This document shows, in pieces, positions 8,055-15,690 of a stretch of 39,623 bases of DNA; within the stretch, counting starts at the first letter, position 1; each line of letters begins with the position of its first letter. Source of the stretch: Candidatus Saccharimonadota bacterium (GTDB lineage: Bacteria > Patescibacteriota > Saccharimonadia > Saccharimonadales > UBA4665); NCBI GenBank assembly GCA_027314885.1, contig DAHUZY010000005.1, positions 1-39,623 of the forward strand, in the 5' to 3' direction. Under the pieces are notes generated by a model that saw only the letters and a program-made list of their open reading frames with translations, ran no database searches and was not told the DNA's origin. Both the position numbers and the translations under genes were made by a program.

Positions 8055-9194
8055 ATGAGCGGGGCTCGTAAGCTGGCGGCAATCATTTTCTCAGTTGTTC
8101 TCGTGCTCGGTTTGCTCGGTGTTGCATTGGGGTTCAGCATTCGGCCGCTGACACAGCCCAAAACGGTGCAAAGTTGGCTCAGTCAAAGCAACTTATATTC
8201 CCACATAACTGACGTAGTCGCGCAAAAGGCACAGAGAGCCATTTACAGCAACGTTCCTGGCGGAATAGGCATAAGCAGCACAATTATCCAAAAAGCCGCT
8301 TCTGAGGCCTTTCCTGCGTCTTCAGTAGACCATGATGTCCAGAAGTTTATTGCTAGCAATTACGCCTGGCTTGGCGGAGCTGTCCAAAAGCCAACTTTTA
8401 TGATCGACTTATCCAAACAAAAGCAACAGTTTGTTACTTCGATTGCTGAACAGGCTATAGCCACCCATTTTAAGGGGTTGCCTCCGTGCAGCCTGGCCCA
8501 GATGCTGCAGCTTCAGAGCCCCAATCCGCTGCTACTGAGCTGTCTCCCGGCCGGTATTAGCGTTCAGACCGCTACAACATACGCCAGTCAGCAACTGGGT
8601 AATGTCGGCGGATATTTAGATAGCCCGATCATCACCGCAGACTCTGTCAGCACAAAAGGCATCAATAAGGGCGGAGAGCCGTATTATAAAGAGCTCTCTT
8701 TTCTGCCTTCTGCTTATCAATGGGGGAGGCGTCTAATCTGGATCTCCATTGTTTGTATAGCTCTGAGCGTCACTATTTTGCTGCTGGCAACCAGAAAACG
8801 GCGATACGGCATAGGACTGATCGCCGCAGCAACAGCTATGAGCGGGGCATTACTTTTCGTTGCCGGGGCACTGACAGGAAACATCCTCCTTTCAACCCAA
8901 AAGAGACTACTTCAACACATAAGCGACAAGCCCTTCCAGCAGAGCGTTGTCGCATTTTTCCACCTATTTCGCACTGAGCTCAACCACACATATGAGCATT
9001 TTGCAGAGATCTACCTATCTCTAGCTATTGTCTTGTTCATATATCTCCTCGTGGCACATATACGGACAAAGCGGCAAATTAAAACCGCGAGAGGGCCGCT
9101 CAACTCTTCCCAACAGCAATCTTCAGATAGTAATCAGGGTGCATCAAATATCAAACGGCGGCCACCCGCTAAACCACCGAGGCTTATACAGTAG
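8055..9194 (+). CDS. Membrane protein with large extracytoplasmic domain
   Basis: 379 residues, no family recognised. One N-terminal membrane segment (about 8-28, AIIFSVVLVLGLLGVALGF) is followed by an outside domain of about 190 residues containing two cysteines (PCSLAQM and LLSCLP, possibly a disulfide). Three more hydrophobic segments follow at about 226-246, 256-280 and 320-340, then a basic, Ser/Gln/Pro-rich cytoplasmic tail. The track start (7953) would overlap the divergent HIT gene. ATG 8055 is preferred because TACAAT lies seven bases upstream. It ends 22 bases before the 3' end of the convergent tRNA-Ser gene. Confidence 0.7.
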   Translation: MSGARKLAAIIFSVVLVLGLLGVALGFSIRPLTQPKTVQSWLSQSNLYSHITDVVAQKAQRAIYSNVPGGIGISSTIIQKAASEAFPASSVDHDVQKFIASNYAWLGGAVQKPTFMIDLSKQKQQFVTSIAEQAIATHFKGLPPCSLAQMLQLQSPNPLLLSCLPAGISVQTATTYASQQLGNVGGYLDSPIITADSVSTKGINKGGEPYYKELSFLPSAYQWGRRLIWISIVCIALSVTILLLATRKRRYGIGLIAAATAMSGALLFVAGALTGNILLSTQKRLLQHISDKPFQQSVVAFFHLFRTELNHTYEHFAEIYLSLAIVLFIYLLVAHIRTKRQIKTARGPLNSSQQQSSDSNQGASNIKRRPPAKPPRLIQ

Positions 9195-9216
9195 TCTGCA
9201 TGACTGGTCATAAAAC

Positions 9217-9309
9217 TGGCGGAGAGGGAGGGATTCGAACCCTCGCGGGAGATTGCTCCCCCCTATCGATTTAGCAAACCGACCCCTTCAGCCTCTTGGG
9301 TACCTCTCC
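9217..9309 (-). tRNA. tRNA-Ser (anticodon GCT)
   Basis: 93 bases including an encoded CCA. The acceptor GGAGAGG pairs with CCTCTCC, the anticodon loop is TTGCTAA (GCT, codons AGC/AGU), there is a long variable arm (GGGGGGAG..CTCCC) and T-loop GGGTTCGAATCCC. The discriminator is G, as usual for serine tRNAs. Confidence 0.95.
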
Positions 9310-9420
9310 GTAAACAAGCCTACTACAAGACTATAGTATAGCTCATCTAGTTAATTGGCGGAACACTCGGGTCTGGAACTTTCCAGGGTTTTCGCCAGCT
9401 TATTCGCTCCGCCTTTTCAA

Positions 9421-9523
9421 AAAACGGGACACTTTGGCTGGACATGTCCCATTTCTGAAAGCATTATATCTGAAAAATGGCACAAATGGGACACGGGTTG
9501 CCTTAAAAAAGCTGTCCCGTTTT
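9421..9523. repeat. Nested inverted repeats built on GGGACA
   Basis: The outer pair AAAACGGGACA (9421-9431) and TGTCCCGTTTT (9513-9523) is an exact 11-bp inverted repeat. The inner pair TGTCCCATTT (9445-9454) and AAATGGGACA (9484-9493) is an exact 10-bp inverted repeat. GGACATGTCC (9440-9449) is itself a palindrome. The four sites alternate in orientation, which suggests a multi-site protein-binding locus, for example for the recombinase or a repressor, rather than a terminator. Confidence 0.7.
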
Positions 9524-9605
9524 AATAACGTCAACACCTTAAAATGAGACAAATGAGACACTTTAAAAGGGTTTAGCGGATGGCGTAAATTAAACCAAAA
9601 TTAAT

Positions 9606-9634
9606 TTGATTTATCTACAAGCTTATGTTAATAT
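9606..9634 (+). promoter_or_regulatory. Promoter of the 470-residue repeat-domain gene
   Basis: TTGATT (9606-9611), 17-base spacer, TAATAT (9629-9634), six bases to ATG 9641. This is a leaderless arrangement. An overlapping TATAAT (9632-9637) is an alternative -10. Confidence 0.65.
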
Positions 9635-9640
9635 AATGAT

Positions 9641-11053
9641 ATGTCTGAACTTCAGGGACCACCATCTCCTACTCCCGAAGGTCAACCCATAATTGACCAT
9701 GTTCCTGGTTTAAGCCCTGAATCCTTTGCCCAGCTTGGCCGTATCGGTCTGACTGATCTATATCAAGAGAGGTTAAACTTTGATAGCCCAGTAAAACTAT
9801 GGGAAACAGTCCAAGTTAGTAATTATTACGACCTTCAAAATAGGGTTACCTCCAATCCTACCCCGATCCAAGAAGAATTAGATATGGGTTCATATATAGA
9901 AGAGGTTGAGCCACAGTCTCGATTCGCTGTCTTACAGATGAGAGAAAAAGGATATAACGTAAATCGTGCAGGGTTTTCTTCCGATCCAGAACGTATAACC
10001 CAGAGGCTAGATCTAGACAAACCCCTTACTCCAGACGTTGTAGAAACACTTCAAAAGGAGGGGTTTGAACTAGGCACGGCGTATTTATATGATACGGACA
10101 ACCCAGATAGAGGTACATGGCAGGGTGAATGGGCAGGCAGTATTGTTTTTCGACCTGAAAATCCTACCGATTTATTTTCTATTACGCAAAGATGGGATAA
10201 ATTAGCAAGCCTTTTGCCAGATCTTGGCTCGCCTGCACCACCCGCAAATTATGGCAACGCTGTTAAGTTCCGTGAGGCTGCTGAAGCAGGAACGCTGCTT
10301 GACTACTACATGCCTAATGGACAATTTGACCCAGTAGGCACAAAGTACAGCAGAGCTAGAGACCCCTTTGCCGATAGTGAACTACTTCTTTCGGAAGACC
10401 CCGTTTTTGCTATGCGAGAACTGGTATTTATTGACCAATACCATGAATTAAAAGATAGGCTAGCAAAAAACCCTGAGCCCTCGGACGAAGAAGTTAGTAT
10501 GGGTGTTTACGTGGAGGAACTAGAGCCCCAAATTCGCGATGCCGTGTTGGAACTGAGGAGAAAAGGCTACAACACGGGTTCTTCTGGGTTTTGGGGGTAT
10601 GACCATGCTGGTCAAGCAATGGACATTGCTACACCTATTGACGACAAAACTAAAGCCAGACTAGCAGAGCATATGGTAGATGTAACAGATATGGGAATAC
10701 GCTTTAACCCTGATAACCCAAGCAATGTTGATGAAATTAAGAAGACGTGGGACTTGATAGCCAATATTTTGCCAGACCTAGGCAGGCATGCTGAGCCAGC
10801 CGAAAATATGGGCGCAGAAATCTTTAGGTATGCCACAAAACATAAAATGTACGATTTTTATCTTAAGGATTGGCTATATCAACATGGGGCTTTCAGCAGC
10901 AACGATCCATTGGGAATGACGTTGATACATGAAGGATTTAGTTTTGGCAAAGACGTTTATGCCCCTCAGCGAGAAGCAGAAGCTCGGCATAGACAGGTGG
11001 TCAGGCGCATATACCAAGAATATATGAAAGAGCCACAAACGAAGCTAATATAG
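9641..11053 (+). CDS. Protein with two copies of an unknown KGYNT/SSGF domain
   Basis: 470 residues, function unknown. It consists mainly of two diverged copies of a domain of about 150-190 residues (about 60-235 and 265-415). Each has the order NP.P..EE..MG.Y.EE.EPQ.R.AV...R.KGYN....GF, a variable stretch, FRP(E)NP or FNPDNP, then a WD..A..LPDLG..A.P helix-turn segment. The same domain occurs once in the next gene. There is no signal peptide or membrane segment, so it should be cytoplasmic; the composition is acidic. The gene is the first of three same-strand genes leading to a serine recombinase, and the trio may form one mobile unit. I recall similar hypothetical proteins in other CPR genomes but know of no function. 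Confidence 0.75.
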   Translation: MSELQGPPSPTPEGQPIIDHVPGLSPESFAQLGRIGLTDLYQERLNFDSPVKLWETVQVSNYYDLQNRVTSNPTPIQEELDMGSYIEEVEPQSRFAVLQMREKGYNVNRAGFSSDPERITQRLDLDKPLTPDVVETLQKEGFELGTAYLYDTDNPDRGTWQGEWAGSIVFRPENPTDLFSITQRWDKLASLLPDLGSPAPPANYGNAVKFREAAEAGTLLDYYMPNGQFDPVGTKYSRARDPFADSELLLSEDPVFAMRELVFIDQYHELKDRLAKNPEPSDEEVSMGVYVEELEPQIRDAVLELRRKGYNTGSSGFWGYDHAGQAMDIATPIDDKTKARLAEHMVDVTDMGIRFNPDNPSNVDEIKKTWDLIANILPDLGRHAEPAENMGAEIFRYATKHKMYDFYLKDWLYQHGAFSSNDPLGMTLIHEGFSFGKDVYAPQREAEARHRQVVRRIYQEYMKEPQTKLI

Positions 11054-11065
11054 CCCAGCATAATC

Positions 11066-11094
11066 TTGACCTAATTACATAAATGTGCTATCAT
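11066..11094 (+). promoter_or_regulatory. Promoter of the second repeat-domain gene
   Basis: TTGACC (11066-11071), 17-base spacer, TATCAT (11089-11094). The start ATG 11128 is about 27 bases from the predicted transcription start, with no clear Shine-Dalgarno sequence. Confidence 0.65.
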
Positions 11095-11127
11095 GAATAT
11101 AGTTAGCTAAAATAAAAAGCACTAAAA

Positions 11128-12483
11128 ATGAGCGAACAACTAGCCCCACCCGCTGCAGCACCACAAGGATTACCGCCTGGAATGGAGGCATTACCTCCTG
11201 GGTCTATGATGAACGCCCTACCTGAGCATGGTATCAATTTACCTGAACATGGTGTAGGGCTACCAGAACATGGCGTGGATCTGCCTGAATATGGAGTAGC
11301 TGAAATACCAGGGAGTAGCATGGGCAATGAAGCCAGCCTTAATTCAATCGCTCCTGGATATGAGCAGATGGCTATGCAGTGTGAAACGCCTGGTCAGCTA
11401 AGAGATGGTTTGTATCAGGGTATGTATTCTGAACTTCAAGATAGAGTCGCTAGCAACCCCACGCCAACTAACGAAGAACTGCGAATGGGGGCATACAAAG
11501 AAGAAATTGAGCCTCAGGCCCGTGATGCGGTAATGAACATGCGGGACAAAGGCTACAACACGAGCTCCTCTGGGTTTGGAGACCCCGCTGATGGCTATGA
11601 AACCCAACAACTAACATTGCGCACCCTGCTAACAAGTGAATCCGAAACCGCATTAAGGCAACAGGGTTTTTCGGTAGAAAACATTTCAGTCAAGCAGGGC
11701 AATACTGAAAGTAATCTTACAAACATTACCTTTCGGCCAAACAATCCTATGGATTTAGGTGAAATGAAGTCACGCTGGGATCAGCTGGCAGGTATGCTTC
11801 CCGATCGAGGCGAACCCGCACCTCCCGCTACTCATGGTAGCGCTGAAAGTTTTAGACAAGCAGCAAGGTCAAACACATTAAATGATTATGTGCAGAACTG
11901 GGAGTATAAACCAACCCAAGCCCAGAACGGGCTTAACCAGGAAGGTGCTTTCGGTACTAAAAACACAGCTCCTGAAGTAAAACCAACGGAAGATATGGGC
12001 AAACGCGAAGATGTAGGTACACATAGAGAGGCTCAGCCAGATCGCCCGAATTCGCTTCGAGAAAAAATACAATCAAGGGTAGAAAAAGAAGTCGAGGGCT
12101 TGATAACAAAAATAGGAGATAAAGCAGTTGAAGCTGTCATAAAAGCTGAGCTGGGTGAAGCGGGTATAGTGATGGAGCTAGCAAAGTTAGATGGTGAATC
12201 TAAGCAAGCTGGCCGTGTAGATGACCCTGCTAAGGCAGAAGTAATGGCCCATGCTTCTAAAGCTCAAGAGGAAGAGTTAGTGAAAGCTAATTCTGCGGCC
12301 GAAGAGGCTTCTAGACACATTGGCGTAAATGATGGCTGGCGTTCAGGCCGCTATATGACAGCAGAGAGCGAGCATCATTTTCAGCAACAAAGGGCTGAAA
12401 GAGCAAGGCAGGCTGCCGACCAGCTAGCCCAGGAAGCTGGTGAAACTTTTGAAAAAATGAAAAAGCTTGGTGAATCATCTTAA
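11128..12483 (+). CDS. Protein with LPEHG repeats, one KGYNT/SSGF domain and helical tail
   Basis: 451 residues, function unknown. Residues 1-70 are Pro/Gly/Met-rich and hold four tandem units of the type LPEHGV(G/D). Residues of about 90-255 are a third copy of the domain found twice in the upstream gene (NPTPTNEELRMGAYKEEIEP, KGYNTSSSGF, FRPNNP, WDQLAGMLPDRGEPAPPA). Residues of about 270-451 are highly charged, Ala/Glu/Lys-rich and predicted helical, partly coiled coil. No catalytic motif or membrane segment is seen. It has its own promoter 13 bases after the upstream stop. The N-terminal repeats suggest a flexible or binding segment; the shared domain suggests a common ligand with its neighbour. 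Confidence 0.75.
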   Translation: MSEQLAPPAAAPQGLPPGMEALPPGSMMNALPEHGINLPEHGVGLPEHGVDLPEYGVAEIPGSSMGNEASLNSIAPGYEQMAMQCETPGQLRDGLYQGMYSELQDRVASNPTPTNEELRMGAYKEEIEPQARDAVMNMRDKGYNTSSSGFGDPADGYETQQLTLRTLLTSESETALRQQGFSVENISVKQGNTESNLTNITFRPNNPMDLGEMKSRWDQLAGMLPDRGEPAPPATHGSAESFRQAARSNTLNDYVQNWEYKPTQAQNGLNQEGAFGTKNTAPEVKPTEDMGKREDVGTHREAQPDRPNSLREKIQSRVEKEVEGLITKIGDKAVEAVIKAELGEAGIVMELAKLDGESKQAGRVDDPAKAEVMAHASKAQEEELVKANSAAEEASRHIGVNDGWRSGRYMTAESEHHFQQQRAERARQAADQLAQEAGETFEKMKKLGESS

Positions 12484-12546
12484 TTCTCTAACAGATAGCT
12501 AAAATCTCCTAGACTTCCTACCCCATTGCGGTACCTTGTCCTTACT

Positions 12547-13911
12547 ATGCCGCCATCAGACCAACTGACCAATACCGCACCATACTTATTGCCAGAGGAA
12601 CAAGATGGCAAACCAATTCATACAGCCAATACTAAAATTATAAAAGTCGACTATTGTCTCTATGCTCGTAAATCCAGCGAGGATGATGAGCGGCAAGCGT
12701 TATCAATCGATTCCCAGACTAAAGAGATGACCCTGCAGGCTCAAGCCCAAAGCCTTAGCATAACGGACATCCGCAAAGAGAGTCATTCGGCCAAGATATC
12801 AGGTCGCAGGCCGGTATTTGAGCAAATGATTTCTGACGTCCGAACGGGGTTATTCAACGGAATTCTCAGCTGGGCTCCAGATAGGTTAAGCAGAAATGCC
12901 GGTGATTTAGGCGTTTTAGTAGATTTAATGGACCAGGGTAAACTAGTTGAGATACGAACTCACGGCCAAATATTCACTAATTCACCAAACGATAAGTTCC
13001 TTCTGATGATCTTATGCTCCCAGGCCAAACTTGAGAACGATAATCGGGGCATAAATGTAAAACGAGGTATGAAAACGAAGTGCGAGCTTGGCTTTAGGCC
13101 GAATATGACCCCGCTCGGTTATTTAAATGACCATTACTCCGGTAAGGGGCAAAAGAAGGTCTTTGTAGATAAAAAGCGAGCACCCATTATTAAACAAGCC
13201 TTTGAAAAAGTAGCAGATGGAGCTAGCGGCCGTGAAGCATACGACTTTATGAGATTAGCTGGCTTTAAAACAAAATCTGGTAAGGAATTTACAGTAAGCG
13301 GTGTCTATCGCATGCTTAATAACCCTTACTACTGCGGGATCTTTGAATTTCCAGTTGGTAGTGGTAAGTGGTATAAGGGCTCGTATAAACCAATTATTAC
13401 TAAAGAACTATTCGCTGCAGTTCAGCAGAAAATGACAGTAGCCCCTAAGAGCAAGCCGGGCACCAAACAATTCGACTATATCAAGCTCTTTAAGTGTGGT
13501 CGTTGCGGTTCTGGCATCACTGCCCAGGATAAGTACAAAAAACATAAGAAAACTGGGCTCACCGCCAGATATGTTTACTATCACTGTACACAAGGCAGAG
13601 ACTTTTATTGTCCAGAGCCATATATCCGTGAAGAAAAGCTAGTTGAATCCCTACTGGGGCTGCTGAGCGGGCTCACAATTGAACAAATTGAAAGCCAAGA
13701 AGCTTTACATAACGAATTGGATAAATTTAGAAGATTATCCTCTGCAGTACTAGGCTACAGCGGTAGCGCGGAACAGCAGTCGGAGATCAACTTGCATAAC
13801 TTTGCTAAATACATCTTGACAGAAGGCACAACAGCAGAAAAACGAGCCTTAGTCTCCTGCATACAAGCCACGATCTATCTTAGAAATAAAGAGTTATTTG
13901 TAGAGCTTTAG
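12547..13911 (+). CDS. Serine recombinase (resolvase, recombinase and zinc-ribbon domains)
   Basis: 454 residues from ATG 12547; the track start TTG 12526 is also possible, and neither has a clear ribosome-binding site. The catalytic domain begins YARKSSEDDERQ, with nucleophile Ser probably S43 of YARKS, followed by SGRRPVFEQM and SWAPDRLSRNAGD carrying the conserved arginines. A recombinase domain follows (about 190-290, ending MLNNPYYCGIFEFP), then a zinc ribbon with FKCGRCGSG (about 319) and a later paired Cys in YYHCTQ..DFYC. The C-terminal coiled part is short, so the protein is smaller than phage large serine integrases. It should catalyse site-specific integration, excision or inversion. 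It lies between two tRNA-Ser genes at the end of the putative element. Confidence 0.9.
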   Translation: MPPSDQLTNTAPYLLPEEQDGKPIHTANTKIIKVDYCLYARKSSEDDERQALSIDSQTKEMTLQAQAQSLSITDIRKESHSAKISGRRPVFEQMISDVRTGLFNGILSWAPDRLSRNAGDLGVLVDLMDQGKLVEIRTHGQIFTNSPNDKFLLMILCSQAKLENDNRGINVKRGMKTKCELGFRPNMTPLGYLNDHYSGKGQKKVFVDKKRAPIIKQAFEKVADGASGREAYDFMRLAGFKTKSGKEFTVSGVYRMLNNPYYCGIFEFPVGSGKWYKGSYKPIITKELFAAVQQKMTVAPKSKPGTKQFDYIKLFKCGRCGSGITAQDKYKKHKKTGLTARYVYYHCTQGRDFYCPEPYIREEKLVESLLGLLSGLTIEQIESQEALHNELDKFRRLSSAVLGYSGSAEQQSEINLHNFAKYILTEGTTAEKRALVSCIQATIYLRNKELFVEL

Positions 13912-13968
13912 CCCCCGCCTAAGGCTGGTTTGAGATTTATTCAGTTAGGGATTTAACAAGCAGGTACG

Positions 13969-14125
13969 AAAAGTTCCAAAGTTACGAGCTTTTCAGGGTT
14001 AATTGCGCAGTTCCACACCGAAGTGGGGTCGGATCAAAACTGAGCCCGTGAGACAAAATTGAGACTTCTGAAGGACTTTTCACACCTCTTTCATTGTCTT
14101 TGACCTCTGTAAAAAGTTCCAAAGT
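13969..14125 (+). repeat. Direct repeat AAAAGTTCCAAAGT flanking recombinase-proximal non-coding DNA
   Basis: The same 14 bases occur at 13969-13982 and 14112-14125, the second copy ending six bases before the tRNA-Ser(TGA) 3' end. The interval is non-coding and contains GTGAGACAAAATTGAGAC (14049-14066), similar to the ATGAGACAAATGAGAC copy at 9544-9559, and TTTCAGGGTT (13991-14000), similar to 9381-9390. These are candidates for recombination sites but none is proven. Confidence 0.5.
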
Positions 14126-14130
14126 CTATC

Positions 14131-14220
14131 TGGCGGAGAGAGTGGGATTCGAACCCACGGTACCGTTGCCGGTACGGCACTTTTCAAGAGTGCTACCTTC
14201 AACCACTCGGTCATCTCTCC
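14131..14220 (-). tRNA. tRNA-Ser (anticodon TGA)
   Basis: 90 bases with encoded CCA. Acceptor GGAGAGA/TCTCTCC, anticodon arm CACTCTTGAAAAGTG with anticodon TGA, long variable arm GTACCGGCAACGGTAC, T-arm GTGGGTTCGAATCCCAC, discriminator G. A TATAAT box preceded by TG (extended -10, minus strand 14231-14239) lies just upstream. Confidence 0.95.
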
Positions 14221-14251
14221 AATGCAGAAAATTATAGCATAGGGGATGTAC

Positions 14252-14280
14252 TTGAATGGTATAGCATACCATTCTATACT
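14252..14280 (+). promoter_or_regulatory. Promoter with palindromic operator upstream of the nuclease-like gene
   Basis: TTGAAT (14252-14257), 17-base spacer, TATACT (14275-14280), nine bases to ATG 14290. The spacer carries an exact palindrome, AATGGTAT-AGC-ATACCATT (14255-14273), which would place a dimeric repressor over the promoter. The same palindrome lies about 20 bases upstream of the divergent tRNA-Ser -10 box. Confidence 0.65.
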
Positions 14281-14289
14281 TTACCTTGC

Positions 14290-14658
14290 ATGAAAAATAC
14301 GCAGCATAAGGCCGAAATTGCCGTCGCACAGGCCATAGCAACTTTCACCAAACTTGGTTATGGCGTTGCCCTTCCTCTCACGGAATCCGCTGCGTACGAC
14401 ATACTACTAGATGATGGACTGAAGATATATAGGTTGCAAGTTCGTTACAGTAAGGAACGTGACGTAGAGCTAAGAAAAATCCGCTCTAATGCAAGTGGCT
14501 ATATAGTAAAAAAGGTGAAGGCTCAGTCTTATGACTGGCTATATATATTTAGGCCGACGGGAGAAGAATATTTAATAAAGAAATGCTTAATAAATAGAAG
14601 GGCAATCAGACCGCTGGAAAAGCACCGGATAAACTCAACCGTAAAACATGAAGCCTAA
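14290..14658 (+). CDS. Small PD-(D/E)XK nuclease-like protein
   Basis: 122 residues. The pattern resembles the group I intron endonuclease-like PD-(D/E)XK family: an N-terminal helix with Glu (KAEIAVAQAIATF), GYGVALPLTE, YDILLDDG with the first acidic residue, then RLQVRYSKE, where the second metal-ligand position is Gln and the usual Lys is Arg. The later YDWLYIFRPTGEEYLI matches the region where such proteins have a terminal strand pair. The Q-x-R version of the E-x-K motif leaves catalysis uncertain. Members are found as stand-alone mobile nucleases. The gene stands alone, next to a tRNA, with its own palindromic operator. Confidence 0.6.
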   Translation: MKNTQHKAEIAVAQAIATFTKLGYGVALPLTESAAYDILLDDGLKIYRLQVRYSKERDVELRKIRSNASGYIVKKVKAQSYDWLYIFRPTGEEYLIKKCLINRRAIRPLEKHRINSTVKHEA

Positions 14659-14659
14659 A

Positions 14660-14697
14660 AATCTTAACGAGACCGAGCGTGCACAGCGTTAAATTTT
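14660..14697 (+). terminator. Terminator-like hairpin after the nuclease-like gene
   Basis: AAAATCTTAACG pairs with CGTTAAATTTT around a 17-base loop (TTAACG 14664-14669, CGTTAA 14687-14692), ending in TTTT. It begins just after the stop codon. The long loop lowers confidence. Confidence 0.45.
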
Positions 14698-14841
14698 ATC
14701 CATACTGACTTTGTTTGAGTGCACCGCTTAGAGCTGCAAGTGCCTATCATCTAACGGGCGATCATGCCTCGACCTCGTCTATCCACTCAATTAAGGGGCA
14801 GCTTTAATGAGCCACGGGCGATAGAGTACAATAAAGCTATC

Positions 14842-15465
14842 ATGGACGAAGTACCTGGGGGCCAGCAACAGCCCGATAAGACAAGCGAGACCGGTTCTGC
14901 CATAACCGCAGAAGCCCCACAAGCCCCGCCACCTCAATCGGTTGCCTCGGCTCCTGAAGGAGAAAAGTCATTTTTTAAGCCCGACTCCACGTCCCAGCCC
15001 TCAGACAACGAGCGTCTCTCCTGGTCTACCTCAGAGTTTCATGAGCATGAGAAAACAGCCAGTTGGTATCTAAAGCTGGCGCTGGCAACCGTTATAATTG
15101 CTGCGGCATTCTATTTCCTGACCAGAAGCCTGCTCACTCCGGTAGTAATTGTAATAAGCGGGCTCGTAATCGGTATTCTCGGGCAAAAAAAACCAAGCCA
15201 GCGCGAATACGACCTAAGCAATCAAGGTATTCGTATTGGCCATAAACTCTACCTATACGATGAGTTTCGGCTATTTATTGTTACCCCCTCATCTGCCTTG
15301 CCCGAGGTGACACTTGTCCCCGCAAAACGCTTTCAGTTACCCGTCAGCCTTCGCTACACGCCCGAGCTTGAGGACAAGGTGATCAGCAAACTTTCGGATT
15401 ATCTACCATTCGAAGAGCGCCGACCAGACCTAGTTGACAGCTTGATGCAACGAATTAAATTTTAG
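14842..15465 (+). CDS. Membrane protein with C-terminal PH-like domain
   Basis: 207 residues from ATG 14842; the track start ATG 14764 lies upstream of a TACAAT box (14827-14832) that suggests the later start. The N-terminal 65 residues are polar and Pro/Gln/Ser-rich. WSTSEFHEHEKTASWYLKLALA leads into two adjacent membrane segments (about 85-103 and 106-124), then a soluble domain of about 80 residues beginning REYDLSNQGIRIGHKLYLYDEF, a beta-rich pattern like bacterial PH domains. I recognise it as a conserved CPR membrane protein of unknown function. Convergent with the 40-residue gene, 14 bases apart. Confidence 0.75.
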   Translation: MDEVPGGQQQPDKTSETGSAITAEAPQAPPPQSVASAPEGEKSFFKPDSTSQPSDNERLSWSTSEFHEHEKTASWYLKLALATVIIAAAFYFLTRSLLTPVVIVISGLVIGILGQKKPSQREYDLSNQGIRIGHKLYLYDEFRLFIVTPSSALPEVTLVPAKRFQLPVSLRYTPELEDKVISKLSDYLPFEERRPDLVDSLMQRIKF

Positions 15466-15479
15466 TCTATTCCCATATA

Positions 15480-15602
15480 CTAATGGGTCTGTTCCTTGCG
15501 ATTAAGTTTGCGCTCCATGCGATGCAAGAACTCTTGTTTTGCTTGTTTGCGATCCCATTTTTCAAAATCTGACATAAGTGCTTCTGCTTCTTCTATAGAC
15601 AT
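15480..15602 (-). CDS. 40-residue charged protein, not in ORF track
   Basis: ATG 15602 to TAG 15480. An AAAAGGAGA Shine-Dalgarno sequence lies seven bases upstream, which supports real translation and is unusual among the leaderless genes here. The protein starts MSIEEAEALMSDFEKWDRKQ and is strongly helical and highly charged (many Lys/Arg/Glu), with no Cys, signal or membrane segment. No family is recognised. It could be a small regulator or a nucleic-acid-binding peptide; this is guesswork. Confidence 0.6.
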   Translation of the reverse strand: MSIEEAEALMSDFEKWDRKQAKQEFLHRMERKLNRKEQTH

Positions 15603-15690
15603 ACTTGGTTCTCCTTTTACCCGTAGTCAATATTATTAAGCGTGAGCCTAAAAGCCAGCTGTAAACTTTCTCACTAATTGACTAGAATAA

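Larger units (their letters stand above)
9310..9640. other. Palindrome-rich non-coding region, possible left flank of an integrated element
   Basis: No coding region found in 331 bases. It holds the tRNA-Ser upstream region (TATACT/TATAGT on the minus strand near 9332-9340), a cluster of GGGACA/TGTCCC motifs (separate entry), the tandem AAATGAGACA pair at 9541-9563, and the promoter of the next gene. The stretch TTCCAGGGTT (9381-9390) resembles TTTCAGGGTT at 13991-14000 beyond the recombinase gene. Confidence 0.5.

Noticed and set aside
14126-14341. Minus-strand ORF of 71 residues
   Set aside because: It is translation of the tRNA-Ser(TGA) gene (VGSNPTLSA is the T-arm) and overlaps the nuclease-like gene.
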